A stretch of 64,000 bases of DNA from Endotrypanum monterogeii. Taxonomy: Eukaryota; Euglenozoa; Kinetoplastea; Trypanosomatida; Trypanosomatidae. The position numbers and the translations under genes were made by a program. Below, one piece after another: positions 1 to 10,638 of the stretch. Below the pieces are notes generated by a model. That model saw only the letters and a program-made list of their open reading frames with translations, was not told where the DNA came from and searched no databases. Where the stretch lies: positions 125,673-189,672 of the forward strand of contig CM007346.1 of assembly GCA_000333855.2 (NCBI GenBank). Direction: 5' to 3'. Position 1 is the first letter of the stretch, and every line of letters begins with the position of its first letter.

Positions 1-90
1 CCGTGGCCTCCGCCACACGCACATAACATCGAGACTGTTCCTCGGTCACTTTCATGGCCCCAAGTGCGGCTGCCTTCAACGAGACAACGT

Positions 91-1875
91 TCACAGAACT
101 CCTCCAACGTACATGTTTGTTTCTGAGTCCCACATGTTCTGCTGACGATGCGACTCCCTTGCCGCCTGGCGCGAGACGTCAGCCCAACTTCGCACACCTG
201 ACGCTGCGTTTGCGAAGAAGCTAAGCAATTGAGACTCTATCCTCAGTGGAGCAGCGTTGGTATCCAGGAAGTCCACGAACGTAGTTGCAGCTCGCTGGAA
301 AAGAGGCACAATGCGCGTGGCGAAAAGAGTAGCCGCCTTGGCGCAGTTCGATCCGGGGCAGACGGGATTCACTATGAAGAGATCATTGGCTGGCGCCTTG
401 GCGAAGGTCTTCTGCTGGACATAGTCAATGCCAAAGCGCCGGAAATCAAACTCAGTTCCGTAGTACTTGAGGAAGCCGGTGAGAAGTGTACCAATACTTT
501 GCTGGAGATCTCGCGCAAAGCGGGTGCGCACGCACTGCCTCACGTACCAAAGCACGAGGAGCGCGATCGGAAAGGAGCCGAGGCCGCCTATGCTTGGGTC
601 GTCGAGGCGAGAGTGGTTCACTAGTGCCTTGACGAGCACAATCAGCGGTCGGACCATTTCGTTACCCGGCTCGCAAAACTGCTGACACAGGTAATTGGAA
701 GACACGCAGCCGTTCCTCTCAAAAGACAAATCTACCTTGACATTATCACGGCGATGGCGGCACTTGACGATGGGCACTTTCGCGTGGGCAATGCAGGTGA
801 CGTGCGTGAAGGTGCTGCTCCGCCGCATGCGATCTGCTACCGTGCGAACCGCAGTCGAGAGGGACCCCTTGATACTCTTGGACGACATTATGCCCTCAGA
901 GGCAGAGGCGATGTTCGACAAAGCAGCGGACATGGACTGCGCCATGACGCCAGCGATCTCCACATTACCACTGCGCATGAGAACACAGTCTACATCACTT
1001 GCCGGAATCATAAGACCGGTGCACAGACTTCCGTATATCTGAATATCTATGCCCGTTCGCTGCATTGTTGCGCGGATGTCATCAATGACCCGCAGCTTTG
1101 TCTCGCGCTCCTCGGAAGAAGGAGAGAGGCAGTAGAGAAGCTCGATGAGCTTGGCGTCGAAAGCCAGGATACATCTGGCACCAGAGGAGACGGGCAGCAG
1201 CGACTCCACAGCCCCAAACAAGCCCCCTGGACGGCTGGGAGAGAGGTTTGCGGAGTCCGACGCCTCTGCGGTGAGTTGCACAGGAGGCTCGGTGTAACGT
1301 CTACGCTTCCTCCTGCTGAGGGAATGAGAATCATCCTCGCTATCGCCCTGGTGATCACTGTCACGCTGGCGGTGGCGAGGCTTGTGGTGGTCGGTGCGCG
1401 ATTGCGGTGCGCTTCGACCGTGGGCTGATGTCATGCCGCCATGCCCTGGGGGCGGCACCGCTGGACGTCGCCAAGTGGCCGCGGTCCCTACGTCGAGATC
1501 AGCTGACCAGGATGATGACCTGCCTGGGGTTCTAGAGACAGCCTGAACACTGTTGTCAGCCGGATGTTTTCCCCTACGATGTGAATGCGTAGTCGCTGAG
1601 TAGCTTCCCCCCAAAGATGTGTGTGAGTTATCTGGGGTAGTGGACTTGCAGGGAGGAGAGCTGTGGTGTGGTGCTGGTGTGGACCTGTTGCAACTCCAAG
1701 ACGAGCCGACCGCCGGCGCTGGCTCGCCTAATGACGGCGGGGCCAAGTGCCCCTTGGATGCCATGCGAGGGGCATCTGACTTCATCGACCGCGACTCTGA
1801 GACACCTCCCCTCGACCGATGCGTGAGAGTGCACCCTATCGCTCGATCAAGGGATACGAGCTGGTCAGGATTCAT
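91..1875 (-). CDS. TRF4/5-type noncanonical poly(A) polymerase (nucleotidyltransferase)
   Basis: This 594-residue protein is a template-independent RNA nucleotidyltransferase of the DNA polymerase sigma / TRF4 family. Residues 1-230 are low-complexity (Ser/Pro/His-rich) with a basic RRKRRR cluster near 188-193 that could be a nuclear signal. The catalytic domain shows the G-S motif (282-283) followed by the SDVD acid pair (D294, D296) and a third acid in VDLSF (D382). The central/PAP-associated part includes GGLGSFPIALLVL (430-442), YYGTEFDF (471-478) and NPVCPGS (503-509). Family members add short A tails, for example as the TRAMP partner of a nuclear exosome, or act as TUTases; the motifs favour TRF4-like over mitochondrial RET types, but U versus A specificity cannot be read. 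The ATG at 1875 is chosen because a strong pyrimidine tract ending in AG lies 4 nt upstream. The frame is open 67 codons further, but these translate a homopolymer-rich leader. Confidence 0.85.
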   Translation of the reverse strand: MNPDQLVSLDRAIGCTLTHRSRGGVSESRSMKSDAPRMASKGHLAPPSLGEPAPAVGSSWSCNRSTPAPHHSSPPCKSTTPDNSHTSLGGSYSATTHSHRRGKHPADNSVQAVSRTPGRSSSWSADLDVGTAATWRRPAVPPPGHGGMTSAHGRSAPQSRTDHHKPRHRQRDSDHQGDSEDDSHSLSRRKRRRYTEPPVQLTAEASDSANLSPSRPGGLFGAVESLLPVSSGARCILAFDAKLIELLYCLSPSSEERETKLRVIDDIRATMQRTGIDIQIYGSLCTGLMIPASDVDCVLMRSGNVEIAGVMAQSMSAALSNIASASEGIMSSKSIKGSLSTAVRTVADRMRRSSTFTHVTCIAHAKVPIVKCRHRRDNVKVDLSFERNGCVSSNYLCQQFCEPGNEMVRPLIVLVKALVNHSRLDDPSIGGLGSFPIALLVLWYVRQCVRTRFARDLQQSIGTLLTGFLKYYGTEFDFRRFGIDYVQQKTFAKAPANDLFIVNPVCPGSNCAKAATLFATRIVPLFQRAATTFVDFLDTNAAPLRIESQLLSFFANAASGVRSWADVSRQAARESHRQQNMWDSETNMYVGGVL

Positions 1876-1879
1876 GTAC

Positions 1880-1930
1880 CTGGAAGGATGTGGGAAAGAC
1901 GCGGAAAAGAGATGGGCAGGTGGGGAGAAA
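1880..1930 (-). promoter_or_regulatory. predicted trans-splice acceptor of the TRF4-type gene
   Basis: On the mRNA strand a long C/T-rich tract ends in CATCCTTCCAG, with the AG at 1881-1880, followed by GTAC and then the ATG at 1875. This is the expected form of a kinetoplastid spliced-leader acceptor. It would give a 5' UTR of only 4 nt before the leader. It also argues against any start upstream of 1875. Inferred, not mapped. Confidence 0.5.
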
Positions 1931-3716
1931 TTTCGGATGTTGCGCAGCTTTTTTTTTTTTTTTTTGGGGGGGGGGAGGCACAGACAAACACGTCGAATAT
2001 CGAATGGAGGGCAAACGAAAAAATGATGTACTGATGAAAACACGATGCTTCCCTTCGAACGGTTATGACCGCCCACCTATTCACCTGCCCACCCTCTCCC
2101 CCACACTCCTCCTCCCCTATGCAGCGGCGCGTGAGTAGCAGGCAGACCGAGAAAGGATAATTAGCCTCGGTCCTTTCTTCCTTGCGGCACCTCACAGTAC
2201 TCGTCTCCTCTGTGGCGGCTGCGGGTACTGCTGTCGCTGAGCCTCCCCAAAAAAAAAAAAATCACGCAGATAATAAGAATGTATGATGAGAGGCTGCGAA
2301 GCACGCGTATGATGGAAGAAAGAGTTAACTAACCTCGATGTAATATGAGCAGGGAAGCTGAGAAAGGGGAAGGCGCGAGAAAAGACACCGCGGGCAGAGT
2401 GCACAAAACACATACACACGCGCGCGCGTCTTCCTGAGTGCGGAGCGGGGAAAAAGATGGCGTGTACACGACCGAGGTGTAGATACACGGCAAAGGCGCA
2501 CACGTTGAGAACGCACAGAGGTAGGGGTCGATGTCCCGTAATTGTTTATGATCGCGGAGAGTGGCACATATATATAGGAATACGAGAGAGGGCAGTTGCA
2601 AAGCGAGTGGCACGTGAGAAATTTGAACGATTCTGAAAGGATCGATAGCACATGATCACATTTAGCGCAGGTGTACCCACGCCTCATAAGTGCACAACAT
2701 TTTTCCTCGATGATCGAAAGAATGATCAAACATGGAATAAAGATTCAAATCTCTTTCACATTTTTCACCGATGCTCTGCTTCCCAGAAAAGGCACACGCA
2801 CACTCGGAGAGATGAGCAGAGAGAGCGCAGGATAGGGTAGGGGACGCGCAGGAAAACAATTCGAGGGAAACGAAGAGTGCGGTATGCGAGTGTCGACTGG
2901 GTGAGACGGTATTCGTGACTTGAAAAAAAAAAAAATTAAGAAAAGAAGGCGCTCAAACGTGAATGATAGGGGGAAAAGCGAGACCAAGACCCCAGTGTAC
3001 ATATTCCCACCCCAGGTGGCAGAATGGGGAGCGGGAGGGAAGGGGGGGGAGGCAAGATAGAAAATGAAGAGGCAAACAAAATCCAGAGCCACACACACAG
3101 AGAGAGGGGGACAGGAGGGGGGTAGAGAACGATGGAGGAGGTGGAAGGGCGAAAAAAGATGCATGAGGGAAAAAAATCGTATAAATGAGAAATACATCCT
3201 CATATACATCTGACCCTTATTTCCCCCCTTCCCTCTTCGCCTTGTTGCAGTGATCAACAAAACCTCTACCCTCAATCCCAGACAGCATCTGGATCCCATT
3301 GACCAACGGTTAAGCTCTAATCTAGAAAGGCCTAGAGGAATACAGGAAGAAAGAAGTCCTCGAAAAAGAGAGAGAGGGGATGAAGAGTATCTACATTGAA
3401 CTGCGCTCAGACGTTAAATAGCGCTGGTACCCCCTCCATTGAACAAACAAACAAACAAAAAAAATGCTGTAGCCCACCGCACGTCTTACATCAGCGGAAA
3501 CATGAAGCAATCAAGCCTAGCGTAACCCAATCTGGTAGGGAAATACGAGAATAAGATCAATCGAGTGAATGAAGCAATAGAAGAGTTTAGAGGACCTCTC
3601 CCTTCTCTATCCCTTGTGATGGTTGACCACGCCGCCTCGGTAATCCCTTCCCCCCTCCCCCTTGCCTCCTTACTCACGCAGCGGCAGCCGGCGCAGGGGC
3701 TAGGGTGGGCAGCACG
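1931..3716. other. intergenic spacer, no gene seen
   Basis: The spacer contains a T17 run followed by G10 (1949-1975), A13 runs (2249-2261 and 2923-2935) and a purine-rich stretch on the plus strand around 3020-3180, which is pyrimidine-rich on the transcribed-product strand. Open frames of up to about 180 codons here are low-complexity and lack any recognisable domain. It should hold the 3' UTR of the LRR gene's upstream neighbour and the 5' UTR elements in between. Confidence 0.6.
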
Positions 3717-5099
3717 CTACTGGTGCTTGGAGACATTCTGTTGCTGGGCAAGTTTTGCGCTTTGGCTTACGATGCGGTTCTTGCTGAGCCGCTCCTCTAG
3801 TAGATTATCCATCTTCTTTTGTGCAGCGCGGGGAATATTGTTGCCGCTGGTCACGAGTGCCACCAGCCGCGGGTTCTGTACCGCCGCGTCGATGAGGTGC
3901 GAAGCACCCTCCTCGCCGATCTCGTTGCAGGAGACGTCCACGACAGAGATGGAGAGACTATCCACTATACTACGCGCGAGATGTTCGGCGGCCTCATCAT
4001 CGAGCCCGTTGTCGCTAAGATCAAGTTCTTTGAAGGAAGGGGACGAGTTAAGAGCGCTGGCAATGCGCACACCGCCACTAGAAGTCAGCTGACAGGAACT
4101 TAAATCCAGCTGCTCCAAAACACCGCGTTGGTGCGCGCAGAAGAGATGCGCGAGCTCGTTTGCTCCCACGGGGCCGACCTCGTTGCCAGAAAGGGACAGC
4201 GCACGAAGGCTGGTGTTCTTCGCCAGACCCTGATGTGCTATCGTCTTCAAACCGCCCGCTGTGAGCGTGTTGAGGCGGATGTCCAGTGCCTCGAGCGCAT
4301 AATTGGCCTCCAGCATGGCAGCGATGGAGGCGGCAGATGCATCCGTGGCGTGGTTGTTCCCTAAAGTCAGCCGTTTTAGCACCTTGTTTGTCTTCACTGC
4401 GGCACAAATGCTCATCACACCACTGGGCCCCAGGTAGTTGCCGTGGAGCTGCAGCACCTGCAGCGGCGACACAGGATCACGGAGCATACCCGCAATGTGT
4501 TCAGCACCACTCGGACCCAACTCGTTTACAGAGAGGTCAAGGGACGTTAAGTACGTGTTGCGACCTAGTGCTTTTGCCACCCTCTCAGCCCCTTCAGGGC
4601 CGAGCTTGTTCGAAGCCAAGACAAGCCGCGTCAACGTCGTAGACAACGCAACAGACTGCAGCAGGCGATGCGTATCGCCCGCAGATAAGTAATTACCACG
4701 AATATCGAGAGTTTGTAAGTTGTGAGACATGCCCACTACCACAGCCAGCCCGTCACACCCCTCCTTGCCAATGGTGTTGTAGCAGAGGAGCACCTCCGAC
4801 ACGGACGAGGACTCAAGACAGGAAGCGATCCTCACGGTCCCGGCCGGCCCTAGTTGGTTATCCATAAATTCGATGCTCCGGATTGGGGCATCGGCTTCAC
4901 GGTCTGTGAGGGCACGGCAGACGCTCTCAAGCTGCTGCTCCGAAATACGGCGCCACGGTATCTGTATTCGAATGCCATCGTCTACAATCCTTGTCCCATC
5001 AATGGAGAAAGACGTGCGCGACCTGGGGCCAGAACCAGCCGGTACGGAGTCCGGGCCCTTGCGGCTTCCAGAGGGTGATCTGACCAGATACGCTCGCAT
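3717..5099 (-). CDS. leucine-rich-repeat protein (ribonuclease-inhibitor-like)
   Basis: The 460-residue product is built almost entirely of about eleven LRRs of roughly 28 residues, of the RNI type. Examples are LTSLDLSVNELGPSGAEHIA, LRALSLSGNEVGPVGANELA and FKELDLSDNGLDDEAAEHLA. The repeated LxxLxLxxNxLGPxGA pattern starts near residue 75 and runs to about 425. The C-terminal tail (Leu/Gln/Ser-rich) is short and polar. There is no signal peptide, kinase or GTPase domain. Such proteins are protein-binding scaffolds; in kinetoplastids many are annotated only as leucine-rich-repeat proteins, some cytoskeletal. The ATG at 5099 is the first in frame; the open frame goes 14 codons further to a GTG at 5141. 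The specific partner and location are unknown. Confidence 0.85.
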   Translation of the reverse strand: MRAYLVRSPSGSRKGPDSVPAGSGPRSRTSFSIDGTRIVDDGIRIQIPWRRISEQQLESVCRALTDREADAPIRSIEFMDNQLGPAGTVRIASCLESSSVSEVLLCYNTIGKEGCDGLAVVVGMSHNLQTLDIRGNYLSAGDTHRLLQSVALSTTLTRLVLASNKLGPEGAERVAKALGRNTYLTSLDLSVNELGPSGAEHIAGMLRDPVSPLQVLQLHGNYLGPSGVMSICAAVKTNKVLKRLTLGNNHATDASAASIAAMLEANYALEALDIRLNTLTAGGLKTIAHQGLAKNTSLRALSLSGNEVGPVGANELAHLFCAHQRGVLEQLDLSSCQLTSSGGVRIASALNSSPSFKELDLSDNGLDDEAAEHLARSIVDSLSISVVDVSCNEIGEEGASHLIDAAVQNPRLVALVTSGNNIPRAAQKKMDNLLEERLSKNRIVSQSAKLAQQQNVSKHQ

Positions 5100-6237
5100 T
5101 GACGTAAGCCACAACACAGTGTGATAAGAAAAGCGCAGCACACGCTTGGGTTCGGGTGTCTGAGTGTTTGTGTGTGTGTGTGTGTGTGTGCGCGCCTGTT
5201 CAATAAATCCAAATATTTTCCCTACACCCGATACCCCACTGCCGCGAAATACCGACGGTGATAAGCCTGAAAACGGTTGATGGGCGTGTCAACTAATAGA
5301 GAACAACTGAGATCTCAGGCATACAAGAAAAAAAAACGGGACAGGCGCGTTCTGAGTGCCGCTCCGCAATCGTCAAATATGAAGGGAGGAAGGGATGAAA
5401 GGAACAAAAACGATACAAAATAAATGGTAAAAAAAAAAAAACATGATACGCACCCGATGCTGTCATCTCTTCCTCCTCGTCACCCTCCCCCACCACCACC
5501 CACGACAAAGACTCGACTTGACAGTGGACGAATGACCCCAGGGTGTTTTCAAAGAAAAAGTTTTCTGCGCAGCGGTAGTCGCGTGCAGACATTTTTTTTG
5601 TTGTTGCTGTTGTGGGTTGGGGGGACGGGCTTACCGGTGTGTGATATTCAAGAAGTCACACGGCTGCAGCTTTGCAGTATTTTTTTTTTTTTTTGATCAA
5701 AAGAAGTGTCAACTTTTTGTTTTCAGGGAAAAGAACGAGACAGTTAATCTAATAACACAAACATCAGGAAAAGGATAAAAAGGCGCATTTACGTGCGCAC
5801 ACAGACACGCAGAGGCATATATCCCATAGGAGATACAGAAGCGCGCGTGTGTGTATGGCACATTAAGAAAACGAAGACAGCAGTAGGGAAAAGAAAAAAA
5901 GAAGGGCGGGCGGGAGGGAGGGAGCGGATGCCATGTAGAGTCTGGCCGGGGGACGAAGCAGATGCCCGCAAGACGCACATCACAGGTGCCGTTAGAAGGA
6001 AACAGTGACAATAAGAAGGGGTGAAACAAATAAAGTCACTCCACACACACACAGACTGTCTGAGGTTTCAGTGAGATTTCCCGCCGCAGATCTGGGTGGG
6101 AGAGTCGGAACTATACAGATGTTCGACGAGAAAAAAAATATATATGAGCCTGTACAGCTGGACAGAATACTTTCTATAAGCGGATTTTTCCACCATCACC
6201 ACCACCAATCTCTGGTTGGTTGTGGAAGACACCCTCA
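5100..6237. other. intergenic spacer, no gene seen
   Basis: It holds a (TG)11 tract (5169-5190), an A13 run (5429-5441) and a T15 run (5680-5694). The remaining sequence is A/G-rich on the plus strand. No open frame with a domain or coding-like composition was found. Confidence 0.6.
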
Positions 6238-9200
6238 TCACTCGTCATCCATCTCGCCATCAAGATTGCCCCTCGCCAAAGACCCGGTGAGGCTGGCAAG
6301 GGACGGAGCTCTTTGTCGTAGAAGCCGAGCCGATGAACCGACTCGGCTCAGATAAAGCCGCAGCGCGGCAACGGTCCGAAAATCGGAAACGCTCGCACCA
6401 TCACCATCGTTCCCGTGTCCCCATGTCGGTTGAGAGGCGGTGAGTCCGCTGTGCTGGCGCTGCTGCTGTGACTCCTGACCCCCTTGACCTCCTTCGCGTT
6501 GCATGGCGCAGGAGCGCAGCGGCCCAATCGGTGAGGGCATCTCATCAGGCAGCGCGGAGATGCGTGAGATGCATGTGCCCTCAGTAACAGAGGGTTCTGT
6601 TTTCTCGCTATCAACGCGATCGCCCGCATTAGAAGCCGAGTGACCTGCTTTACTTTTGTCGCTGTTGTTGCGTATACCGGCGGTGTCGTTGCGCGGCGCC
6701 GAGGTGTGAGACGGTGGCTGCAACTCGATGCTCGTCAAAGCTGCACACATTGGGGCTTGGGGAAGATGAGACAAGACCGCACACGCCTCCTTTCCTTCGA
6801 TCATGGGAAACACACGGTAGCCCTCGGCTTCGAGCTGTGACTCGGCCAGATGGCGCGTTTCCATGGAGCTGATCGAGCGATAGTAGAGACATTTGAGAAG
6901 GCGAATGTAAATAAAGCGGGAGCCGCTACCGACATGAAAACGCGGCGGCATCATGTGGACGTACAGTGAGTGGTGAAGAAGCCTTCGGTGTACGCTGCTG
7001 CTCGGTGGATGCTCGGTTGTCTCGGAGTTGGGCCTCGGCGTCGGGGCGTGAAACACGATGAACATGAACGGCTCCAGCACGGCGAGAAGAATGTGCGGGA
7101 CGGCGACGAGGAAAGCCGTGACGACGTCCACGGCAAGAATCGCCAGCCACGACATGACACCCACATCCGGCTCGTCGACCGACGGCAGGAACCATATACG
7201 CGTAGTGAAAGGAATGAACAAGATGCTCAGAACGGCGTAAAGGGTGAAGGTGGCGTATCCTTGCTCAAATAGAAAATTGTTGCTGGCAACGCTGACGAGC
7301 AGCGCGTTCACCAGATTCACGAATGGGATGCAGCGGAGGCAGAAAAGAGCGCGATTTAGCGCGCTGTTCACGAAAAAGAGGTCGCTGAGCGTTGTGCTGA
7401 TCAAATTTTGGGTAGTTGTGGCCGCCACGACGGCGTGTACCATGAAAATGGACGCGAAAACAAGCGGCACCACGGACGGCAGCTGCACGCGCACAGCCAC
7501 CTGCTTCATCCCCTCAGGTAAGTTCATGGCGTATGGGGTGTTGGCGTAGGCGGTGAGGCCCAGCACCACTAGGTTAGCCAGCAGCAGGAAACCTATGAAC
7601 ACCAATCGCTTTGACGCCACGCGCTCCGTTGACGCAGGCTTGTAGCGCGTTGGAAGAACTCCTCGATAGTTGAAGCGATAGACAACATTTTTTTTCTGGA
7701 GCATTTGATGGATGCGAATCACCTCGCTTGAGTGCGGAAAGGTCTGCCGGTTTTTTACAGCGCTATCCACTGCCTCTGGCACGTGATTGTCGAAGTAGAT
7801 CGCCATTGTCAAGAGATTCTGCGCTGCGGGGCTGTGAGGGTAGCGGTTCGAGACGTCCACCGCTTGGTTGAGGAAGCCCTTGTCACCGCGCATAATGGAA
7901 AGCTGCACCTGGCATAGCTCGGTCAGACGGGAGTGTGGGTAGAAGTGAAGCATGCGTCCGACAACGTCCTGACAAATGTGGAGAATCTCTTTTCCGAGGA
8001 TCTCGTTCTCCTGCAACGTCGCATCCTTCTCCTCCTCAAACGCTTTATTGCCCGGGTTCGACACACACATCTTTGCCGCTTCAAGATCAGAGGACAGGAG
8101 GTCCTCCAGCAGCGCAAACCCCACATAGCAAGCAAAATGATATACCCTCAGCGGAAAGCAGTCTGAAAATGCCAGCTCGACTGAGCCAACCACCTCATCC
8201 GCCGCGGCCACGGCGCAGCACACATCATCCCACGCGCTGCGTAGCTGCCCACTGTGGTAAAGATACGTGGCGCGGCTCATGTGAAAAGGAATCATATGTC
8301 GTGTGGAGGCGTACAGGGGCAGGTTAGACGGGTAGAGTACGCGGTACGTATCGCTCCGCGGCCTGACTCGTATGCCGCCCGCGCATAGACCACCGAAAAA
8401 AGCGGGGCACATGGCGACGTAAGTGAGGTGGCACGGCGTCAGTGGTACCTCAAGCACCGAGGCGGCGTCCTCCAGTGCGGTGGCGGTAATCACTACAACA
8501 TCGTGCAACGTCCCGAAAAGCAGCCTGCCGTCGCCGACCATGTCGATAGTGCGGTTGCTGAACAATAGGTGAGATGTCGCCCGGTTGAGCGTCGTCTTTG
8601 CCACCCCCATAGCCGACACCACCATGCCCATTTGAAGAAGCATTAATGCGTGCACGGACTCGGTGAGAACGTACAGGTATAATTGCATAGACGGTGTAAA
8701 TATATCAACTGAGGCCGCCCGTACATTCTCGCGCGTCGATCCAGTGACGGCACCCGTGAGCTGCACGGCAGAATTCATGATCGTCTCCTTTGCGGCGGGC
8801 AGTGGCAGTCCATAGAGTGCGAGCGCGCACCCAACATGATAGCTCAGAGAAATCTCCGCATAGTCGAGTAAGGTGGCGACGTCCTTGCCAAACTGTAGCC
8901 GCTCGCCCACCTGCAGGCCCGCCCACGCGCGCACGAAAAGGGTGAGGCGGCATTGATAATCATAAAATCCAGGTACCCCAGATACCACGAGTTGCACTGG
9001 TTGCGGCGGCGCTGAGCTAGAAGAGTGGTTTCGGTGATTCGGACTCGCGCTTGTTTCGCCTCCGGCGTGCTCAAATCCGTGTTGAAGGCTCGGGTGGCGA
9101 TGACTCACCTGTATCGACTGCCTCACCAAATCCTTCTCCTCTGCCCAATGAAGAAAACGCGAGGCGGCTATCATGCAGGTGCGGTAGTGCTGTGTATGAA

Positions 9201-10638
9201 AGGCGGCTACCGCAGTGATAAAAAATGCGTCCCACTCTGCACACTGCGAGAGAAGCAGCGTGGCGGTCTCCTCCTGATCCAAATGCCGCAATGCGCTTGC
9301 GGCCCACACAGGAACGGCGTTCGATGATGACGAGGGTGCAGAGCAGAACAAGATGCCCTTTTCGTGTTTTCCAGGCAAGTCCCCACCATTGTTGCCTGGC
9401 ATCGTCACCGGCGCCATGCTGGCATTGAAGAATGTTGCTTGCAGCTTAGAAGGTCCGGTGTCCGAGTTGCTAGCCCTACCCTGAGGGAAGTTATGGTCCG
9501 GCGATGCGGACCCCAACGGTTCCTCTCCCGGCGTCATCTCACACAGAGCAAAGAAATAGCGTAACCACAAGTTGGGCGGAGTATCGAATACCTCACGGGC
9601 TACCGCGTCGGCGGTGTCTCCGGTACGGCTCGTAGACGGGACTGTGCCTATGTATCGAATACCCTGCTCCTCAACTGAGATACGCCACTCCCCTGAGGTC
9701 GGACCAGGGCTAGACACCGCGGAGGCACCTCCATCGCTGTTGCGAGATAGTATTCTTGTCCCTTTTCCATGTGACCCCTTTAACGCGTGGTTCCCTCCTC
9801 TGGTGGTGCTGTCGTTGTGCAACTTGTGCGATGTGCACATCACTAACGCCAGGGTGTACCACCGACGCACCTCAACTTGGTCTACAAGCTGCATCGACTG
9901 CAACACGACGTAACGCACCACCCACTCCGACACCTGAAAGGGGTCCACGTCGCAGCGCGGCGGCGATGTATGCATACCTGCCAAGGACTGCGTACGATAT
10001 CGCATCCAGTCGAGTAGAACACTGCTATGGCGCTCCTGACAAGAATAAGGCGAGAGAATTCCCTGGTGATGCTCATAAAGAACGACACAGGTTGCAATAA
10101 CGTAGGATTCGAGCACGAGCAAGCCCTGACAAGGTTCGCCGTCGGTAATAAAACTTGCTGCCAACGCCACCACGTCGCTGTCCGTTTCGCTGAGCGACCT
10201 TGCCTCTGCAACCGCGCCAGCGGCAATCGCGTCCCATGCACGAGTGGAGTGCACACGCCTCAGCGAGACTAAGTAGCTCGGCACCGGATCAATCTTCAGT
10301 GCTGAAAGCAAAAGCGAGTCGAGTGCCGAGGAGCGTTGAGGCGACTCCAGGGAGGAAGCGTTGGAGCGGATCGTATTTTGCTGATGATGAGGATGCCCGT
10401 CGCCACCCTCACGCACTGAGGACGTCACATCCACCGCACTGCCTGCAACGCTGTTCCTCACGCCTACACGAGGAGACTCAGTGCTGGCCAAGGGATCTCC
10501 GATGATTGTAGCGTTGACTGCCCGTGTGATATCCTGCACATGTTCCGGTGACCCCCACACACTTTGACGACGACGGTAAGAAAATGGTGCGCCTTCCACT
10601 CCAGAGACCGGCAGCCCATTATCCAACGTGTGACGCAT
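6238..10638 (-). CDS. large multi-pass membrane protein of unknown function
   Basis: I do not recognise this 1466-residue protein. Roughly the first 1000 residues look soluble, with low-complexity Ser/Gly/His segments and, before the membrane part, helical pairs resembling TPR/SEL1-type repeats (for example around the motif NRYPHSPAAQNLLTMAIYF). A cluster of about five to six hydrophobic segments follows at about 1013-1216: KRLVFIGFLLLANLVVLGL, VVPLVFASIFMVHAVVAA, CIPFVNLVNALLVSVA, YAVLSILFIPF, and a long LAILAVDVVTAFLVAVPHIL region. The last 250 residues are disordered and polar. There is no signal peptide; the topology would place a big soluble N-terminal part on one side of an internal membrane. 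The ATG at 10638 (MRHTLDNG) is the first in frame; a GTG at 10716 would extend it 26 codons. It is probably kinetoplastid-specific. Confidence 0.8.
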   Translation of the reverse strand: MRHTLDNGLPVSGVEGAPFSYRRRQSVWGSPEHVQDITRAVNATIIGDPLASTESPRVGVRNSVAGSAVDVTSSVREGGDGHPHHQQNTIRSNASSLESPQRSSALDSLLLSALKIDPVPSYLVSLRRVHSTRAWDAIAAGAVAEARSLSETDSDVVALAASFITDGEPCQGLLVLESYVIATCVVLYEHHQGILSPYSCQERHSSVLLDWMRYRTQSLAGMHTSPPRCDVDPFQVSEWVVRYVVLQSMQLVDQVEVRRWYTLALVMCTSHKLHNDSTTRGGNHALKGSHGKGTRILSRNSDGGASAVSSPGPTSGEWRISVEEQGIRYIGTVPSTSRTGDTADAVAREVFDTPPNLWLRYFFALCEMTPGEEPLGSASPDHNFPQGRASNSDTGPSKLQATFFNASMAPVTMPGNNGGDLPGKHEKGILFCSAPSSSSNAVPVWAASALRHLDQEETATLLLSQCAEWDAFFITAVAAFHTQHYRTCMIAASRFLHWAEEKDLVRQSIQVSHRHPSLQHGFEHAGGETSASPNHRNHSSSSAPPQPVQLVVSGVPGFYDYQCRLTLFVRAWAGLQVGERLQFGKDVATLLDYAEISLSYHVGCALALYGLPLPAAKETIMNSAVQLTGAVTGSTRENVRAASVDIFTPSMQLYLYVLTESVHALMLLQMGMVVSAMGVAKTTLNRATSHLLFSNRTIDMVGDGRLLFGTLHDVVVITATALEDAASVLEVPLTPCHLTYVAMCPAFFGGLCAGGIRVRPRSDTYRVLYPSNLPLYASTRHMIPFHMSRATYLYHSGQLRSAWDDVCCAVAAADEVVGSVELAFSDCFPLRVYHFACYVGFALLEDLLSSDLEAAKMCVSNPGNKAFEEEKDATLQENEILGKEILHICQDVVGRMLHFYPHSRLTELCQVQLSIMRGDKGFLNQAVDVSNRYPHSPAAQNLLTMAIYFDNHVPEAVDSAVKNRQTFPHSSEVIRIHQMLQKKNVVYRFNYRGVLPTRYKPASTERVASKRLVFIGFLLLANLVVLGLTAYANTPYAMNLPEGMKQVAVRVQLPSVVPLVFASIFMVHAVVAATTTQNLISTTLSDLFFVNSALNRALFCLRCIPFVNLVNALLVSVASNNFLFEQGYATFTLYAVLSILFIPFTTRIWFLPSVDEPDVGVMSWLAILAVDVVTAFLVAVPHILLAVLEPFMFIVFHAPTPRPNSETTEHPPSSSVHRRLLHHSLYVHMMPPRFHVGSGSRFIYIRLLKCLYYRSISSMETRHLAESQLEAEGYRVFPMIEGKEACAVLSHLPQAPMCAALTSIELQPPSHTSAPRNDTAGIRNNSDKSKAGHSASNAGDRVDSEKTEPSVTEGTCISRISALPDEMPSPIGPLRSCAMQREGGQGGQESQQQRQHSGLTASQPTWGHGNDGDGASVSDFRTVAALRLYLSRVGSSARLLRQRAPSLASLTGSLARGNLDGEMDDE

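Noticed and set aside
2745..3299. 184-codon minus-strand frame in the spacer
   Set aside because: Phe/Pro/Ser-rich translation of a pyrimidine-rich tract; starts and composition do not look coding.
3565..4092. 175-codon plus-strand frame
   Set aside because: Antisense shadow of the LRR gene with repeated Ser-rich segments.
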